DNA from: Nocardioides carbamazepini
GTDB lineage: Bacteria > Actinomycetota > Actinomycetes > Propionibacteriales > Nocardioidaceae
Length of the DNA: 64,000 nt
Direction of reading: 5' to 3'
Assembly (NCBI RefSeq): GCF_024614185.1
Contig: NZ_JAHTLF010000025.1
Coordinates: 372,001-436,000 of the forward strand
Below are positions 25,001-32,710 of this stretch, piece after piece. Within the stretch, counting starts at the first letter, position 1. The number at the start of each line of letters is the position of its first letter. The position numbers and the translations under genes were made by a program. The notes under the pieces are model-generated. The model did not search any database. It was not told the origin of the DNA and was given only the letters and a program-made list of their open reading frames with translations.

Positions 25001-25360
25001 TCAGATCACGCCGCGCAGCGCGTCGTCGAAGGCCTCCGGGGTGAACGGCTTGGCGATGAGGAACGCCGCGCCGGCGGACGCCGCGCGCTGCCGCATCTCC
25101 TCGGAGCCCTCCGAGGTGACGAACCCGAACGCGACGGTGGACCCGGACGCGCGCAGCGTGGAGAGGCAGTCGATGCCGTTCATCTCCGGCATGTTCCAGT
25201 CGGAGAGGACCAGGTCCGGCGCCTCGGTCCGCACCAGGTCCAGTGCCTGCCGGCCGTTCTCGGCCTCGATGATCTCGTGCCCGCCGTGTCCCGCCTGGCG
25301 CAGGGTGCGGATCACGATCTGGCGCATCACGCGGCTGTCGTCGGCGATCAGGATCTTCAT
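25001..25360 (-). CDS. cheY: CheY-like single-domain response regulator
   Basis: A 119-residue receiver domain with all key residues: acidic pocket Asp7-Asp8, phospho-acceptor Asp54 (SDWNMPEMNG), Thr82 and Lys104 (AKPFTPE). No output domain is present, so it probably diffuses between CheA and the motor. The ATG forms an ATGA overlap with the end of the upstream cheX gene. A second CheY-like protein is encoded two genes upstream. Confidence 0.93.
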   Translation of the reverse strand: MKILIADDSRVMRQIVIRTLRQAGHGGHEIIEAENGRQALDLVRTEAPDLVLSDWNMPEMNGIDCLSTLRASGSTVAFGFVTSEGSEEMRQRAASAGAAFLIAKPFTPEAFDDALRGVI

Positions 25361-25842
25361 CGGGGTCCTTCCTGGGGGACGTGCACGGAGACGCGGACGG
25401 GGCCGTCCTGCCAGGCCAGGTCGACCCGGCAGGCGAGGACGGTGTCACGGGAGAAGGCCGCGCGGCCGGCGGCGACCGCGGGCAGCGAGAGTGTGCTCGG
25501 ACCGGGCAGCAGGCCCTTCACATTGCCACCGACCATGTTGACCAGCTCGCCGACGGCGTCGGCCACGTCGCTGTCGGTGGCTTCGCCGTCGGCGGCCAGC
25601 GCCAGCATCCGGGTGGTCAGCCGGCGGGCCGCCGCCTCGCCGAGCTCGATCGTCACGACACCCTGCCAGCCGCCGCTGATCGTGGTCGCGGCCGACCACG
25701 CGTCGGCGTCGAACGACGACCTCGGCGGCACGTCGCGCGGCACCAGCGTCGCGTCGTCGCCGAGCAGCGCCGTCCAGACGTCCTCGGTGATGGCGAGCAC
25801 GTCCTCGGTCTCGGGGACCCCGGCCGACACGACGACGGTCAT
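25357..25842 (-). CDS. cheX: CheX-family chemotaxis phosphatase
   Basis: A 161-residue protein with the CheX/CheC pattern. The helix DVADAVGELVNMVGGNVKGL contains the catalytic ExxN pair and the following GGN turn, and the C-terminal strand is VRVSVHVPQEG. Enzymes of this family remove the phosphoryl group from CheY-P to end the signal. The ATG at 25842 overlaps the upstream cheY stop (ATGA). With two CheY genes and another CheX-like gene it forms an alternating array. Confidence 0.82.
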   Translation of the reverse strand: MTVVVSAGVPETEDVLAITEDVWTALLGDDATLVPRDVPPRSSFDADAWSAATTISGGWQGVVTIELGEAAARRLTTRMLALAADGEATDSDVADAVGELVNMVGGNVKGLLPGPSTLSLPAVAAGRAAFSRDTVLACRVDLAWQDGPVRVSVHVPQEGPR

Positions 25843-26210
25843 GCCGGCACCAGCCCGAGCAGCGAGAGCTTGTCGACGATCGCGTCCGGCGTGAACGGCT
25901 TGATGACGTACTCGTGCGCCCCGGCGGCGAGCGCCCGCACGATCTGCCGCTGCTCGCCCTCGGTCGTCACCATCATCAGCGTGATGTCGCGCCATGCCGG
26001 GTTCGCGCGCACCTCGGTGATGAATGTGTAGCCGTCCATCACCGGCATGTTCCAGTCCACCAGGCACACGTCGGGCACGACGCCCGCCCGCAGCTGGTCG
26101 AGCGCGGCCTGGCCGTGCTCGGCCTCGCTCGTCTCGAAGTCCAGGCCCGCCACGATGCGGCGCAGGATGCTGCGCATCGCCCGGGAGTCGTCGATGATCA
26201 TCGCGCGCAC
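25839..26210 (-). CDS. cheY: CheY-like single-domain response regulator (second copy)
   Basis: A 123-residue receiver domain with Asp7-Asp8, phospho-acceptor Asp52 (LVDWNMPVMDG), a Thr-Thr pair after the fourth strand and Lys in IKPFTPD. The GTG at 26210 is preferred over the ATG at 26201: AGGAG lies seven bases upstream of it, and the first beta strand is then complete and aligns with the other CheY. The ATG would give an ATGA overlap with cheR but cut the strand. Which of the two CheY proteins binds the motor is not known. Confidence 0.92.
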   Translation of the reverse strand: MRAMIIDDSRAMRSILRRIVAGLDFETSEAEHGQAALDQLRAGVVPDVCLVDWNMPVMDGYTFITEVRANPAWRDITLMMVTTEGEQRQIVRALAAGAHEYVIKPFTPDAIVDKLSLLGLVPA

Positions 26211-27067
26211 GGTCGATCTCCTGTGCTGGTGAGGGACGGGGTCAGGGAGCCGGTGGGCGCGCGACGGTAGACGGGCACGCGCCCGATCTGCTCGCGGCGC
26301 CAGGCGGCCGCCAGCTCGGCCGGAAGGTCGAGCGTGGTCTCGGACGAACCGAGCAGCAGGTATCCGTCGCCGGCCAGCATCGGCAGCATCCGGCGCAGGA
26401 TGTCGCTCTTGGTCGCGGCGTCGAAGTAGATCAGGACGTTGCGCAGCCAGATCACGTCGAAGGTCCCGAGCCCGGTGTACGGCGCCGCGAGGTTGAGGTG
26501 GCGGACCGTGATCCGCTCCCGCAGCCGCTCGGCGATCTCCCAGTCGCGCCCGGCGCGGGTGAAGTACCGCACCAGGCCGGTGGCGGGAAGGCCGCGGTTG
26601 ACCTCGACCTGGCTGTAGCGGCCGGCCCGGACCCGCTCCAGCATCGCCGTGGAGATGTCGGTGGCGACGATCTCGTGGCTCCACCCCGCCGGGAGGTGCT
26701 GGTCGAGCAGCATGGCGATCGAGTAGGCCTCCTGCCCGCTGGAGCACGCCGCGCTCCAGATCCGCAGCCGTCGGGTGATCTGCCGGCCCTCGACCAGCGC
26801 GGGCAGCATGGCGTCGGTGAAGGCCTGGTAGGGCGTGTGGTCGCGGAACCAGCTGGTCTCGTTGATGGTCAGCGCGTCGACCGCCTTGCGGCGCTCGTCG
26901 GCGTCGAAGGCCAGCCGGCCGACGTACTCCTCCAGGCCGAGGCCGCGCGCGGCGGCGAGCGGGTTGAGCCGGGCCTCGACGAGGTACTCCTTGCCCTCGT
27001 CGTACACCATCGACGTCTCGCGCCGCACGAGCGCCGAGACGGAGGCGAAGGCGGTCGACGTCGTCAT
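26198..27067 (-). CDS. cheR: chemoreceptor methyltransferase CheR
   Basis: A 289-residue CheR. The N-terminal helical domain (FASVSALVRRETSMVYDEG) is followed by an SAM-binding domain with the motifs INETSWFRD, IWSAACSSGQEAYSIAM, IVATDIS and FDVIWLRNVLIYFD. It methylates glutamates of chemoreceptors with S-adenosylmethionine for adaptation. It is the first gene of a minus-strand operon cheR-cheY-cheX-cheY-cheX-like, with its ATG at 27067 and a sigma-28-like promoter only 8 bases upstream, so the mRNA may have almost no leader. Confidence 0.95.
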   Translation of the reverse strand: MTTSTAFASVSALVRRETSMVYDEGKEYLVEARLNPLAAARGLGLEEYVGRLAFDADERRKAVDALTINETSWFRDHTPYQAFTDAMLPALVEGRQITRRLRIWSAACSSGQEAYSIAMLLDQHLPAGWSHEIVATDISTAMLERVRAGRYSQVEVNRGLPATGLVRYFTRAGRDWEIAERLRERITVRHLNLAAPYTGLGTFDVIWLRNVLIYFDAATKSDILRRMLPMLAGDGYLLLGSSETTLDLPAELAAAWRREQIGRVPVYRRAPTGSLTPSLTSTGDRPCAR

Positions 27068-27075
27068 GCCCGCTC

Positions 27076-27102
27076 CATCGGCGCCGCGCCGGACGACCTG
27101 AG
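27076..27102 (-). promoter_or_regulatory. sigma-28-like promoter of the cheR operon
   Basis: On the minus strand, CTCA (27099-27102), 17 bases, then CCGATG (27076-27081). The -10 part ends 8 bases before the cheR ATG. It is back to back with the equivalent element of cheB; the two CTCA boxes are only two bases apart. Confidence 0.68.
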
Positions 27103-27104
27103 GG

Positions 27105-27131
27105 CTCAGACCCCGGGGGCGGGCGCCGATG
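27105..27131 (+). promoter_or_regulatory. sigma-28-like promoter of cheB
   Basis: CTCA at 27105-27108, 17 bases, then CCGATG at 27126-27131. The last bases overlap GGAGAGG, which would be the cheB ribosome binding site if the transcript began upstream. With a start about seven bases after the -10 box the mRNA would be leaderless. Confidence 0.66.
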
Positions 27132-27139
27132 GAGAGGGC

Positions 27140-28198
27140 GTGACGCAGATCAGGGTGCTCGTCGTCGACGACTCCGCACTGGTGCGACGCCTGGTGACCA
27201 CCGCGCTCCGGCAGGCGCCGGACATCGAGGTCGCCGGCGTCGCCCGCGACGGCCTGGAGGCGGTGCGCATGGTCGACGAGCTCCGGCCCGATGTCGTCAC
27301 CCTCGACATCGAGATGCCGCACCTCGACGGGCTCGGTGCGCTCACGCGGATCCGTGACAAGCACGCCCGGCTGCCGGTGATCATGTTCTCGACGCTGACC
27401 GAGCGCGGCGCGACCGCGACGCTCGACGCCCTCTCGCGGGGCGCGAGCGACTACGTCACCAAGCCGTCCAACACCGGCCAGATCTCCGACGGCATCGCGG
27501 CGATCCGCGACCAGCTGGTGCCCCGGATCCGCGCACTCGCCGGGATCCGGAGGCTCACGCCGGGCACCGGCGTCCCGGTGGTGCGCCGCGAGCGCGCCCG
27601 TCCCGCCCTCGCCCCGGTGTCCGCGCTGCTCATCGGCTGCTCCACCGGCGGACCCGACGCGCTCGCCCGGCTGCTGCCGCGGCTGCCCGCCGACCTCGGC
27701 GTCCCGGTCCTCGTCGTGCAGCACATGCCGCCGCTCTTCACGGCCATGTTGGCCCAGCGGCTCGACGGGCTCGCCGCGCTGTCCGTTCGCGAGGCGGTCG
27801 ACGGCGAAGCGGTCCGGCCCGGCGACGTGCTCATCGCCCCCGGTGACCACCACCTCCGGCTGCGACGCTCCGCGCTCGGGGTGCGGGCCGTGCTCGACCA
27901 GGGGCCGCAGGAGAACTTCTGCCGACCGGCGGTCGACGTGCTGTTCCGGTCCGCGGTCGAGGTGTACGGCGCGGGCGCGCTCGCCACCGTCCTCACCGGC
28001 ATGGGGCAGGACGGCCTCTCCGGCGCCGGCGAGCTCGCGGCCACCGGCGCCCGGATCCTGGTCCAGGACGAGGAGAGCTCCGTGGTCTGGGGGATGCCGG
28101 GCGCGGTCGCCGGCGCGGGACTGGCCGACGACGTGCTCCCGCTGGAGCAGCTGGCGGACCGGATCGCGGCCACCGTGCGCCGCTCCCGCGCGGCCTGA
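27140..28198 (+). CDS. cheB: chemotaxis protein-glutamate methylesterase CheB
   Basis: A 352-residue CheB. The N-terminal receiver domain has Asp10-Asp11 and phospho-acceptor Asp56 (TLDIEMP). A linker leads to the methylesterase domain with catalytic Ser in GCSTGGPDAL, His in VVQHMPPLFT and Asp in TGMGQDGLSGA. It demethylates receptors that CheR methylates. The GTG at 27140 is chosen since it follows GGAGAGG and directly precedes the first strand. It is divergent from cheR and converges on the FliT-position gene with only 4 bp between stops. Confidence 0.96.
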   Translation: MTQIRVLVVDDSALVRRLVTTALRQAPDIEVAGVARDGLEAVRMVDELRPDVVTLDIEMPHLDGLGALTRIRDKHARLPVIMFSTLTERGATATLDALSRGASDYVTKPSNTGQISDGIAAIRDQLVPRIRALAGIRRLTPGTGVPVVRRERARPALAPVSALLIGCSTGGPDALARLLPRLPADLGVPVLVVQHMPPLFTAMLAQRLDGLAALSVREAVDGEAVRPGDVLIAPGDHHLRLRRSALGVRAVLDQGPQENFCRPAVDVLFRSAVEVYGAGALATVLTGMGQDGLSGAGELAATGARILVQDEESSVVWGMPGAVAGAGLADDVLPLEQLADRIAATVRRSRAA

Positions 28199-28202
28199 TT
28201 CC

Positions 28203-28523
28203 TCAGGCGGTGACGTCGAGGTAGACCGGCGGCGGTGGGAGGGTCGTCGCCCGCCCCACCCGATCGGTGACCTGCTGCTGGCGTCGGGTGCCGGCGAGTA
28301 CCGTGGGGATCGCGGCCATCAGCCGTTGCTGGCGGGCCAGCAGCTGCCGGGCGCGGGGGACCAGGTCGCTCGGGAGCGGGCCCAGCTCCGTCGGCGGCAG
28401 CCACGGCGCGACGGCCGCTCTGCCGGCGGGCGCTCCCTGCAGCATCCGCTCGGCCTGGTCGGCGTGCGCCGCCAGCCGGTCCAGCGCCTCGACCCACGAG
28501 GTCGGGCGCTCGGGACCGTTCAC
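28203..28523 (-). CDS. small helical protein in the fliT position
   Basis: A 106-residue protein, mostly helical (SWVEALDRLAAHADQAERML, VPRARQLLARQQRLMAAIP), whose GTG at 28523 forms a GTGA overlap with the fliS stop. It follows fliD and fliS, where the FliD chaperone FliT is usually encoded, and it has the expected size. The sequence itself is not clearly FliT-like, so the name is inferred from position. It may also be an unrelated actinobacterial flagellar protein. Confidence 0.6.
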   Translation of the reverse strand: MNGPERPTSWVEALDRLAAHADQAERMLQGAPAGRAAVAPWLPPTELGPLPSDLVPRARQLLARQQRLMAAIPTVLAGTRRQQQVTDRVGRATTLPPPPVYLDVTA

Positions 28524-28897
28524 GACACGGCCGCCGTCGCCGCTTCCCGCCAGGTGTCGCACAGCTGCCGGGCCAGAGCGAGCGCCTCGTCGGTCACGGC
28601 GACCTGTCGGCGTACGTTCGCCTCCACGAGCCGGCCGCGCAGATAGGCGTACAGCGCCGCGAGCTGGCGTCCGGCCGGCATCTGGTCGACCACCAGGCTC
28701 GACTCGAGCTCGAGCACGATGTCCTGGGCGTGCAGCAGGTCCCGGTGGGCGTCGGGCCACGCGCCGCGCTCCTGCGCGCTGCGGGCTCGCTCGACGTCCA
28801 GGACGAGGCGTTCGACGAGCATCACCAGCAGTCGCGCGGGCGAGGCGGTGGCGACGGAGTTGGAGCGGTACGCCGCGTGGGCGTCCATGGCGTTCAT
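28520..28897 (-). CDS. fliS: flagellin chaperone FliS
   Basis: A 125-residue helical protein with the FliS pattern: AYRSNSVATASPARLLVMLVERLVLD, then a helix with DIVLELESSL and LAALYAYLRGRLVEANVRR. FliS binds the C-terminus of flagellin, keeps it unfolded and delivers it to FlhA. The ATG at 28897 is chosen over an upstream Pro-rich frame since FliS proteins start shortly before AYRSN. It lies 8 bp after fliD. Confidence 0.93.
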   Translation of the reverse strand: MNAMDAHAAYRSNSVATASPARLLVMLVERLVLDVERARSAQERGAWPDAHRDLLHAQDIVLELESSLVVDQMPAGRQLAALYAYLRGRLVEANVRRQVAVTDEALALARQLCDTWREAATAAVS

Positions 28898-28905
28898 CGG
28901 CTTCC

Positions 28906-30249
28906 TCACTCCTTCGACGCGGTCAGGGCGGAGAGCTGGCTGCTGAGCCAGCTGGACTGGGACTGGAGCTGGGACAGCGCGGTCTCGAGCGCGGTGTACT
29001 GGCGTTCCAGGGTGGTGCGGCGCATCGCCAGGCGGTCGTCCCATGCGGCGATGCTGTCGCTGAGGCGTCCGATGGCCGCGGTCTTGCCGCTGACGGCGTT
29101 CGTCACGGTGCCGTCGTACTTGTCGCTCGCGCCGTCGGCCACCTTCTCGACCCGCGCCGCGAAGCCGGTCGCGCCGGTGATGGCGGCTGTCGTGGCGTCG
29201 GGGTCGGCGGCGTAGGCCTCGGCGAAGGCGGCCTCGTCGAAGGTGAACCGGCCGTAGCGGTCCACCTCGATGCCGTACGCCGACAGACTGGTGCCGTCGG
29301 CGGGGTAGACCGCCTCGGCCAGGCCGGAGGCCACCCGCCGCAGGGTGCTGTCGCCCGACAGGACCCCGGCCTTGGTGGCGTCGGCGTTGTGGGCGGTCGC
29401 GGTCGCGATCGCGTCGAGGATCCCGTTGACGTCGTTGACCAGCGCCTTGACGGCGGCCGAGCGGGAGGTGGCGTCGCGGCTCACGGCGACATCGGAGCTC
29501 CCGGTGGCCGTGCTGCCGAGCGTGATGGTGACACCGGGGGTGACGTCGGCGAACGTGTTGGTGCTGGAGGTCGCCTCGATGCCGCCGATCGTGATGGCGG
29601 CGTCACGTCCGGCCCGCACGGTCGCGCCGCCCAGCAGCGGGGAGCCGTCGGCCGCGGTCAGCTCGAAGGTCCCGTCGGCACCGGTCGTGGTCGACTCCAC
29701 CAGGAGCCGGTAGGAGTCTCCGGCACCGGACGAGGTCACCTTCACCAGCGTCGCCCGCACGCCCTTGTCCGCGGCGTTGATCGCGGCTGCCACCTGGTCC
29801 AGGGTGCCGCCCGTCGTGGAGATCGCGACGTCGGGCTGACCGGTCCGCTTGAGGACCACGTCCGTGCCGGCGCCGGTGACGACATCGCTCTTGGCGTGGG
29901 CGTCGGTGAAGGCGAGCTGATGCGCGAGGGCGGTCCGGCCGACGGTCACCGTGAAGGCACCGGGCGTCGCGCCGTTGGCCGCGGTGACGCTGACCGCGGA
30001 GTTCGAGGAGGTCGCCTTCAGGGTGGACCAGGGCCCGGTCGTCTGCGAGGAGTCGGCGAGGGAGCCCGAGGTCGCCGCGAGCGTGGCCAGACGGGCGTTG
30101 AGCTGCTGCAGCGCCGAGAGCCGGGTCTGCTCGGTCGAGAGCTGGCCCTTGAGCTTGAGCTGGGGAGCCGACTCCAGGCCGATGAGCTGGCTGATGATCT
30201 CGGCGGTGTTGAGGCCGCTGGCCAGGCCGCCGATGCTCGCTGTCGCCAT
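28906..30249 (-). CDS. fliD: flagellar filament capping protein FliD
   Basis: A 447-residue FliD. The N-terminal coiled coil has GLASGLNTAEIISQLIGLES and LKLKGQLSTEQTRLSALQQL, and the C-terminal region has WDDRLAMRRTTLERQYTALE and LQSQSSWLSSQLSAL. The middle region holds the surface domains. FliD pentamers sit on the filament tip and guide flagellin folding. The gene follows fliC after a strong hairpin and is followed by fliS and the FliT-position gene. Confidence 0.95.
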   Translation of the reverse strand: MATASIGGLASGLNTAEIISQLIGLESAPQLKLKGQLSTEQTRLSALQQLNARLATLAATSGSLADSSQTTGPWSTLKATSSNSAVSVTAANGATPGAFTVTVGRTALAHQLAFTDAHAKSDVVTGAGTDVVLKRTGQPDVAISTTGGTLDQVAAAINAADKGVRATLVKVTSSGAGDSYRLLVESTTTGADGTFELTAADGSPLLGGATVRAGRDAAITIGGIEATSSTNTFADVTPGVTITLGSTATGSSDVAVSRDATSRSAAVKALVNDVNGILDAIATATAHNADATKAGVLSGDSTLRRVASGLAEAVYPADGTSLSAYGIEVDRYGRFTFDEAAFAEAYAADPDATTAAITGATGFAARVEKVADGASDKYDGTVTNAVSGKTAAIGRLSDSIAAWDDRLAMRRTTLERQYTALETALSQLQSQSSWLSSQLSALTASKE

Positions 30250-30277
30250 GGAGTCCTCCGGTCGGGGTCAGGAACGG

Positions 30278-30313
30278 CAGGTGCCGGTGGGGCCTCGGCC
30301 CCACCGGCACCTG
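30278..30313 (-). terminator. strong hairpin between fliC and fliD
   Basis: A perfect 17-bp inverted repeat (CAGGTGCCGGTGGGGCC at 30278-30294 and its complement at 30297-30313) with only two bases between the arms, starting 29 bp after the fliC stop on the minus strand. No T tract follows. It probably ends or stabilises most fliC transcripts and lets only a fraction read into fliD, which would fit the large excess of flagellin needed. Confidence 0.65.
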
Positions 30314-30341
30314 GCGGTCACAGGGGTGGTGTGCCGAAGGA

Positions 30342-31472
30342 TCAGCCGCGGAGCAGCTGCAGCACGCCGTTGGGAGCGGAGTTCGCCTGGGCGAGCATCG
30401 CCGTACCTGCCTGCGACAGGATCTGGGCCCGGGTGAAGCTCATCATCTCCGAGGCCATGTCGGTGTCGCGGATCCGCGACTCCGACGCCGACAGGTTCTC
30501 GATCGCGACGTTCACGTTGGCGATCGTGTGCTCGAACCGGTTCTGGTAGGCACCCAGGTTGGCGCGTGCGGTGGAGACCGCGTTGATCTGGGTGTCGATG
30601 GTGTTGATCGCAGCCTGGGCCGACGCGTGGGTGGCGAAGCTCAGGCCACCGGCGGTGGCGGCGCCGTTGTCGACCCCGGTGCCGGGGTCGGTGGCGACGT
30701 CGACGGTCAGGCCACTCTTGGACGACACGACCAGCTTGTTGTCGTTGTCGACCGAGGCGCTGAAGCTCGCGGAGAAGGCGCTGTCCTCGTTGAGGGCGTC
30801 CGCGACCTGCTGGGTCGTGGTGTAGGTGCCGGCAGCACCGAGGGTGACGGTGGCGGTGTCGGTCGTCGTACCGTCGGTGGCCGAGAACGCCATCGCACCG
30901 GTGACGGCGGTCGGGGTCAGCACCTCGAAGGTGGCGCCCGCGCTGCCGAGGTTGTTGGCGATCGAGACCACGTTGACGCTGGACAGGTTGACGGCGATGT
31001 TGCTGTTGGCGTCGCCGTCCGCGCCCACCTGGAAGTTCAGCGTGCCCGCGCTGCCGTCGAGCAGCTTGGTGCCGTTGAAGTTGGTGGAGTTGCCGATCCG
31101 GGTCAGCTCGCTGGTGAGCTGGTCCGCCTCCGCCTTGATGTTGGCACGCGCGTCGGCGTTGTTGCTGTCGCTCGACGCCTGCACCGCGAGGTCACGCATG
31201 CGCTGCAGGATGGAGTGCACCTCGGTGAGCGCGCCTTCCGTCGTCTGGACGACCGAGATGCCGTCCTGCGCGTTGCGGACGGCGACCTTGAGGCCACCGA
31301 CCTGCGAGCGCAGGCCCTCGGAGATGGCCAGGCCGGCCGCGTCGTCGGCGGCGCGGTTGATCCGGAAGCCGGACGACAGCTTCTCCATCGACTTCGAGAG
31401 CTGCCCCTGCGTCACCGACAGGTTGCGGTAGGCGTTGGTGGCCTCGATGTTCTGGTTGATGCGAAGACCCAT
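30342..31472 (-). CDS. fliC: flagellin FliC
   Basis: A 376-residue flagellin. The N-terminal D0/D1 region is highly typical (MGLRINQNIEATNAYRNL, KLSSGFRINRAADDAAGL, GISVVQTTEGAL), and the C-terminal D0 region has the usual pattern (FEHTIANVNVAIENLSASES, QAGTAMLAQANSAPNGVLQL). The middle variable domain (about 180-290) is Thr/Val/Ala-rich and short. It is the filament subunit. The ATG at 31472 follows AGGAGGGA (31479-31486), a very strong ribosome binding site whose GGA triplets also fit CsrA. The filament genes, chaperone and regulators are adjacent. Confidence 0.97.
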   Translation of the reverse strand: MGLRINQNIEATNAYRNLSVTQGQLSKSMEKLSSGFRINRAADDAAGLAISEGLRSQVGGLKVAVRNAQDGISVVQTTEGALTEVHSILQRMRDLAVQASSDSNNADARANIKAEADQLTSELTRIGNSTNFNGTKLLDGSAGTLNFQVGADGDANSNIAVNLSSVNVVSIANNLGSAGATFEVLTPTAVTGAMAFSATDGTTTDTATVTLGAAGTYTTTQQVADALNEDSAFSASFSASVDNDNKLVVSSKSGLTVDVATDPGTGVDNGAATAGGLSFATHASAQAAINTIDTQINAVSTARANLGAYQNRFEHTIANVNVAIENLSASESRIRDTDMASEMMSFTRAQILSQAGTAMLAQANSAPNGVLQLLRG

Positions 31473-31542
31473 GGTATTTCCCTCCTGGAATCAGGTCACG
31501 TGCGTTGGCCGGGGACCGTCCGTGGTCGCCCGTCGGGGTGGT

Positions 31543-31569
31543 GATCGGTACGCCGGTCACCGGGTTGAG
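31543..31569 (-). promoter_or_regulatory. sigma-28-like promoter of fliC
   Basis: On the minus strand, CTCA (31566-31569), 17 bases, then CCGATC (31543-31548), preceded by A as in flgB. This gives a leader of roughly 65 bases for the flagellin mRNA. It is one of five identically spaced elements in the window. Confidence 0.72.
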
Positions 31570-31599
31570 CGGTTTTGGGTCCTCGGTTGGGGTGCCGGC

Positions 31600-32448
31600 T
31601 CAGCCGACGGCGTCGAGTGGGCTGAGGCCGCGGCGCACGCCGGCGGCGTGCCGGGCCGCGACGGCGGCGAAGTAGGACTCGCGGCGGCGCTGCGCGACGC
31701 CGCCGGCCTTGCCGGCCTGCCGGACGAGGGTCGGCTCCAGCTCGTGGTTGAGCGCGTCGCGCAGCAGCGAGAGCGCCTCGGCCCGCATCTGGGAGATCCG
31801 GGAGTCGGTGACACCCAGGTCGGCCGCGATGTCGGCCATCGGCCGCTCGGCGAAGAAGTAGTCCTCCACGACGACCCGCAGCCGGTCGGGGAGCTCGGCG
31901 ATCGCCTCGCGGAGGTAGGTGAGCCGCTCGCCGTGCTCGACCAGGTCCTCGGGGGAGGGCGCCCGGGTCGGCACCAGCTCCTCGATCGGAGTGGTGGACG
32001 ATCCCTGCAGCGACAGCACCTGGGCCCGGGACACGTCGTCGTCGTTGGCGGCGACCTCGTCCTCCGTCAGGCCGGTGGCACGGGCGACCTCGGCGAGGGT
32101 CGGGGTGCGGCCGAGGACGACGCACAGCTGGTTGCGCGTCTCGGCGAGGTCGCGGGCCCGGCGGCGCACGGACCGCGAGGCCCAGTCGACCGAGCGGAGC
32201 TCGTCGAGCAGGGCGCCGCGGATCCGCGTGGCGGCGTACCTGTCGAAGGGGACGCCCCGGCTCTCGTCGAAGGCGCGGGCCGCCAGGACCAGGGCGGTCA
32301 GTCCCGCGGACGTGAGGTCGTCGCGGTTGACATGGGAGGGCACCCGGCCCATCGTCTCCCTGACGATGTGGCCGACCAGCGGCATGTGGCTGGTGATCAG
32401 CTCGTCCGTGCCCGAGGTGGCGGTGACCTGGTTCGCGTTCACGTGCAC
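31600..32448 (-). CDS. fliA: sigma-28-type flagellar RNA polymerase sigma factor (FliA/WhiG family)
   Basis: A sigma-70-family protein of 282 residues. Region 2 reads LVGHIVRETMGRVPSHVNRD with FDRYAATRIRGALLDELRS, region 3 has VARATGLTEDEV, and region 4 ends MADIAADLGVTDSRISQMRA, a helix-turn-helix. The RIRGALLDELR block and SRISQ motif are characteristic of FliA/WhiG/SigD. It most likely reads the CTCA-N16-RCCGAT elements before flgB, cheR, cheB, fliC and cheA. The start is a GTG at 32448 or, six bases later, at 32442; the upstream frame is not conserved. No flgM anti-sigma gene was recognised. It is divergent from flgN. Confidence 0.9.
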   Translation of the reverse strand: MHVNANQVTATSGTDELITSHMPLVGHIVRETMGRVPSHVNRDDLTSAGLTALVLAARAFDESRGVPFDRYAATRIRGALLDELRSVDWASRSVRRRARDLAETRNQLCVVLGRTPTLAEVARATGLTEDEVAANDDDVSRAQVLSLQGSSTTPIEELVPTRAPSPEDLVEHGERLTYLREAIAELPDRLRVVVEDYFFAERPMADIAADLGVTDSRISQMRAEALSLLRDALNHELEPTLVRQAGKAGGVAQRRRESYFAAVAARHAAGVRRGLSPLDAVG

Positions 32449-32596
32449 GAGATTCCGCCGTGTTGCCAGGATCGCGCAGGTCAATGTGACTCTTGGGGCC
32501 GCTCGGTCCGGCAAATGGGGACCGAGGTCCCGGGTTCCTCTGGTCACCATGGCAGCCGGGCGCCAACCGTTCGACGGCTTGCTTCTCGGGAAATGG

Positions 32597-32623
32597 CTCA
32601 GATCCGTCTCGTCCCGGGCGATG
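32597..32623 (+). promoter_or_regulatory. possible sigma-28-like promoter of the flgN-flgK-flgL operon
   Basis: CTCA at 32597-32600, 17 bases, then GCGATG at 32618-32623. It differs from the other five elements by one base in the -10 core (GCGAT instead of CCGAT). It lies 87 bases before flgN, within the 262-bp divergent region 32449-32710, which holds no gene. Confidence 0.45.
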
Positions 32624-32710
32624 AGAGGACACGGATGTCCCCACAGGTCGGGGGCGGCCAGAGAGGTCGGGATCGTCGTGGTCGACACAGACACAGCGGG
32701 CACAGCGGGC

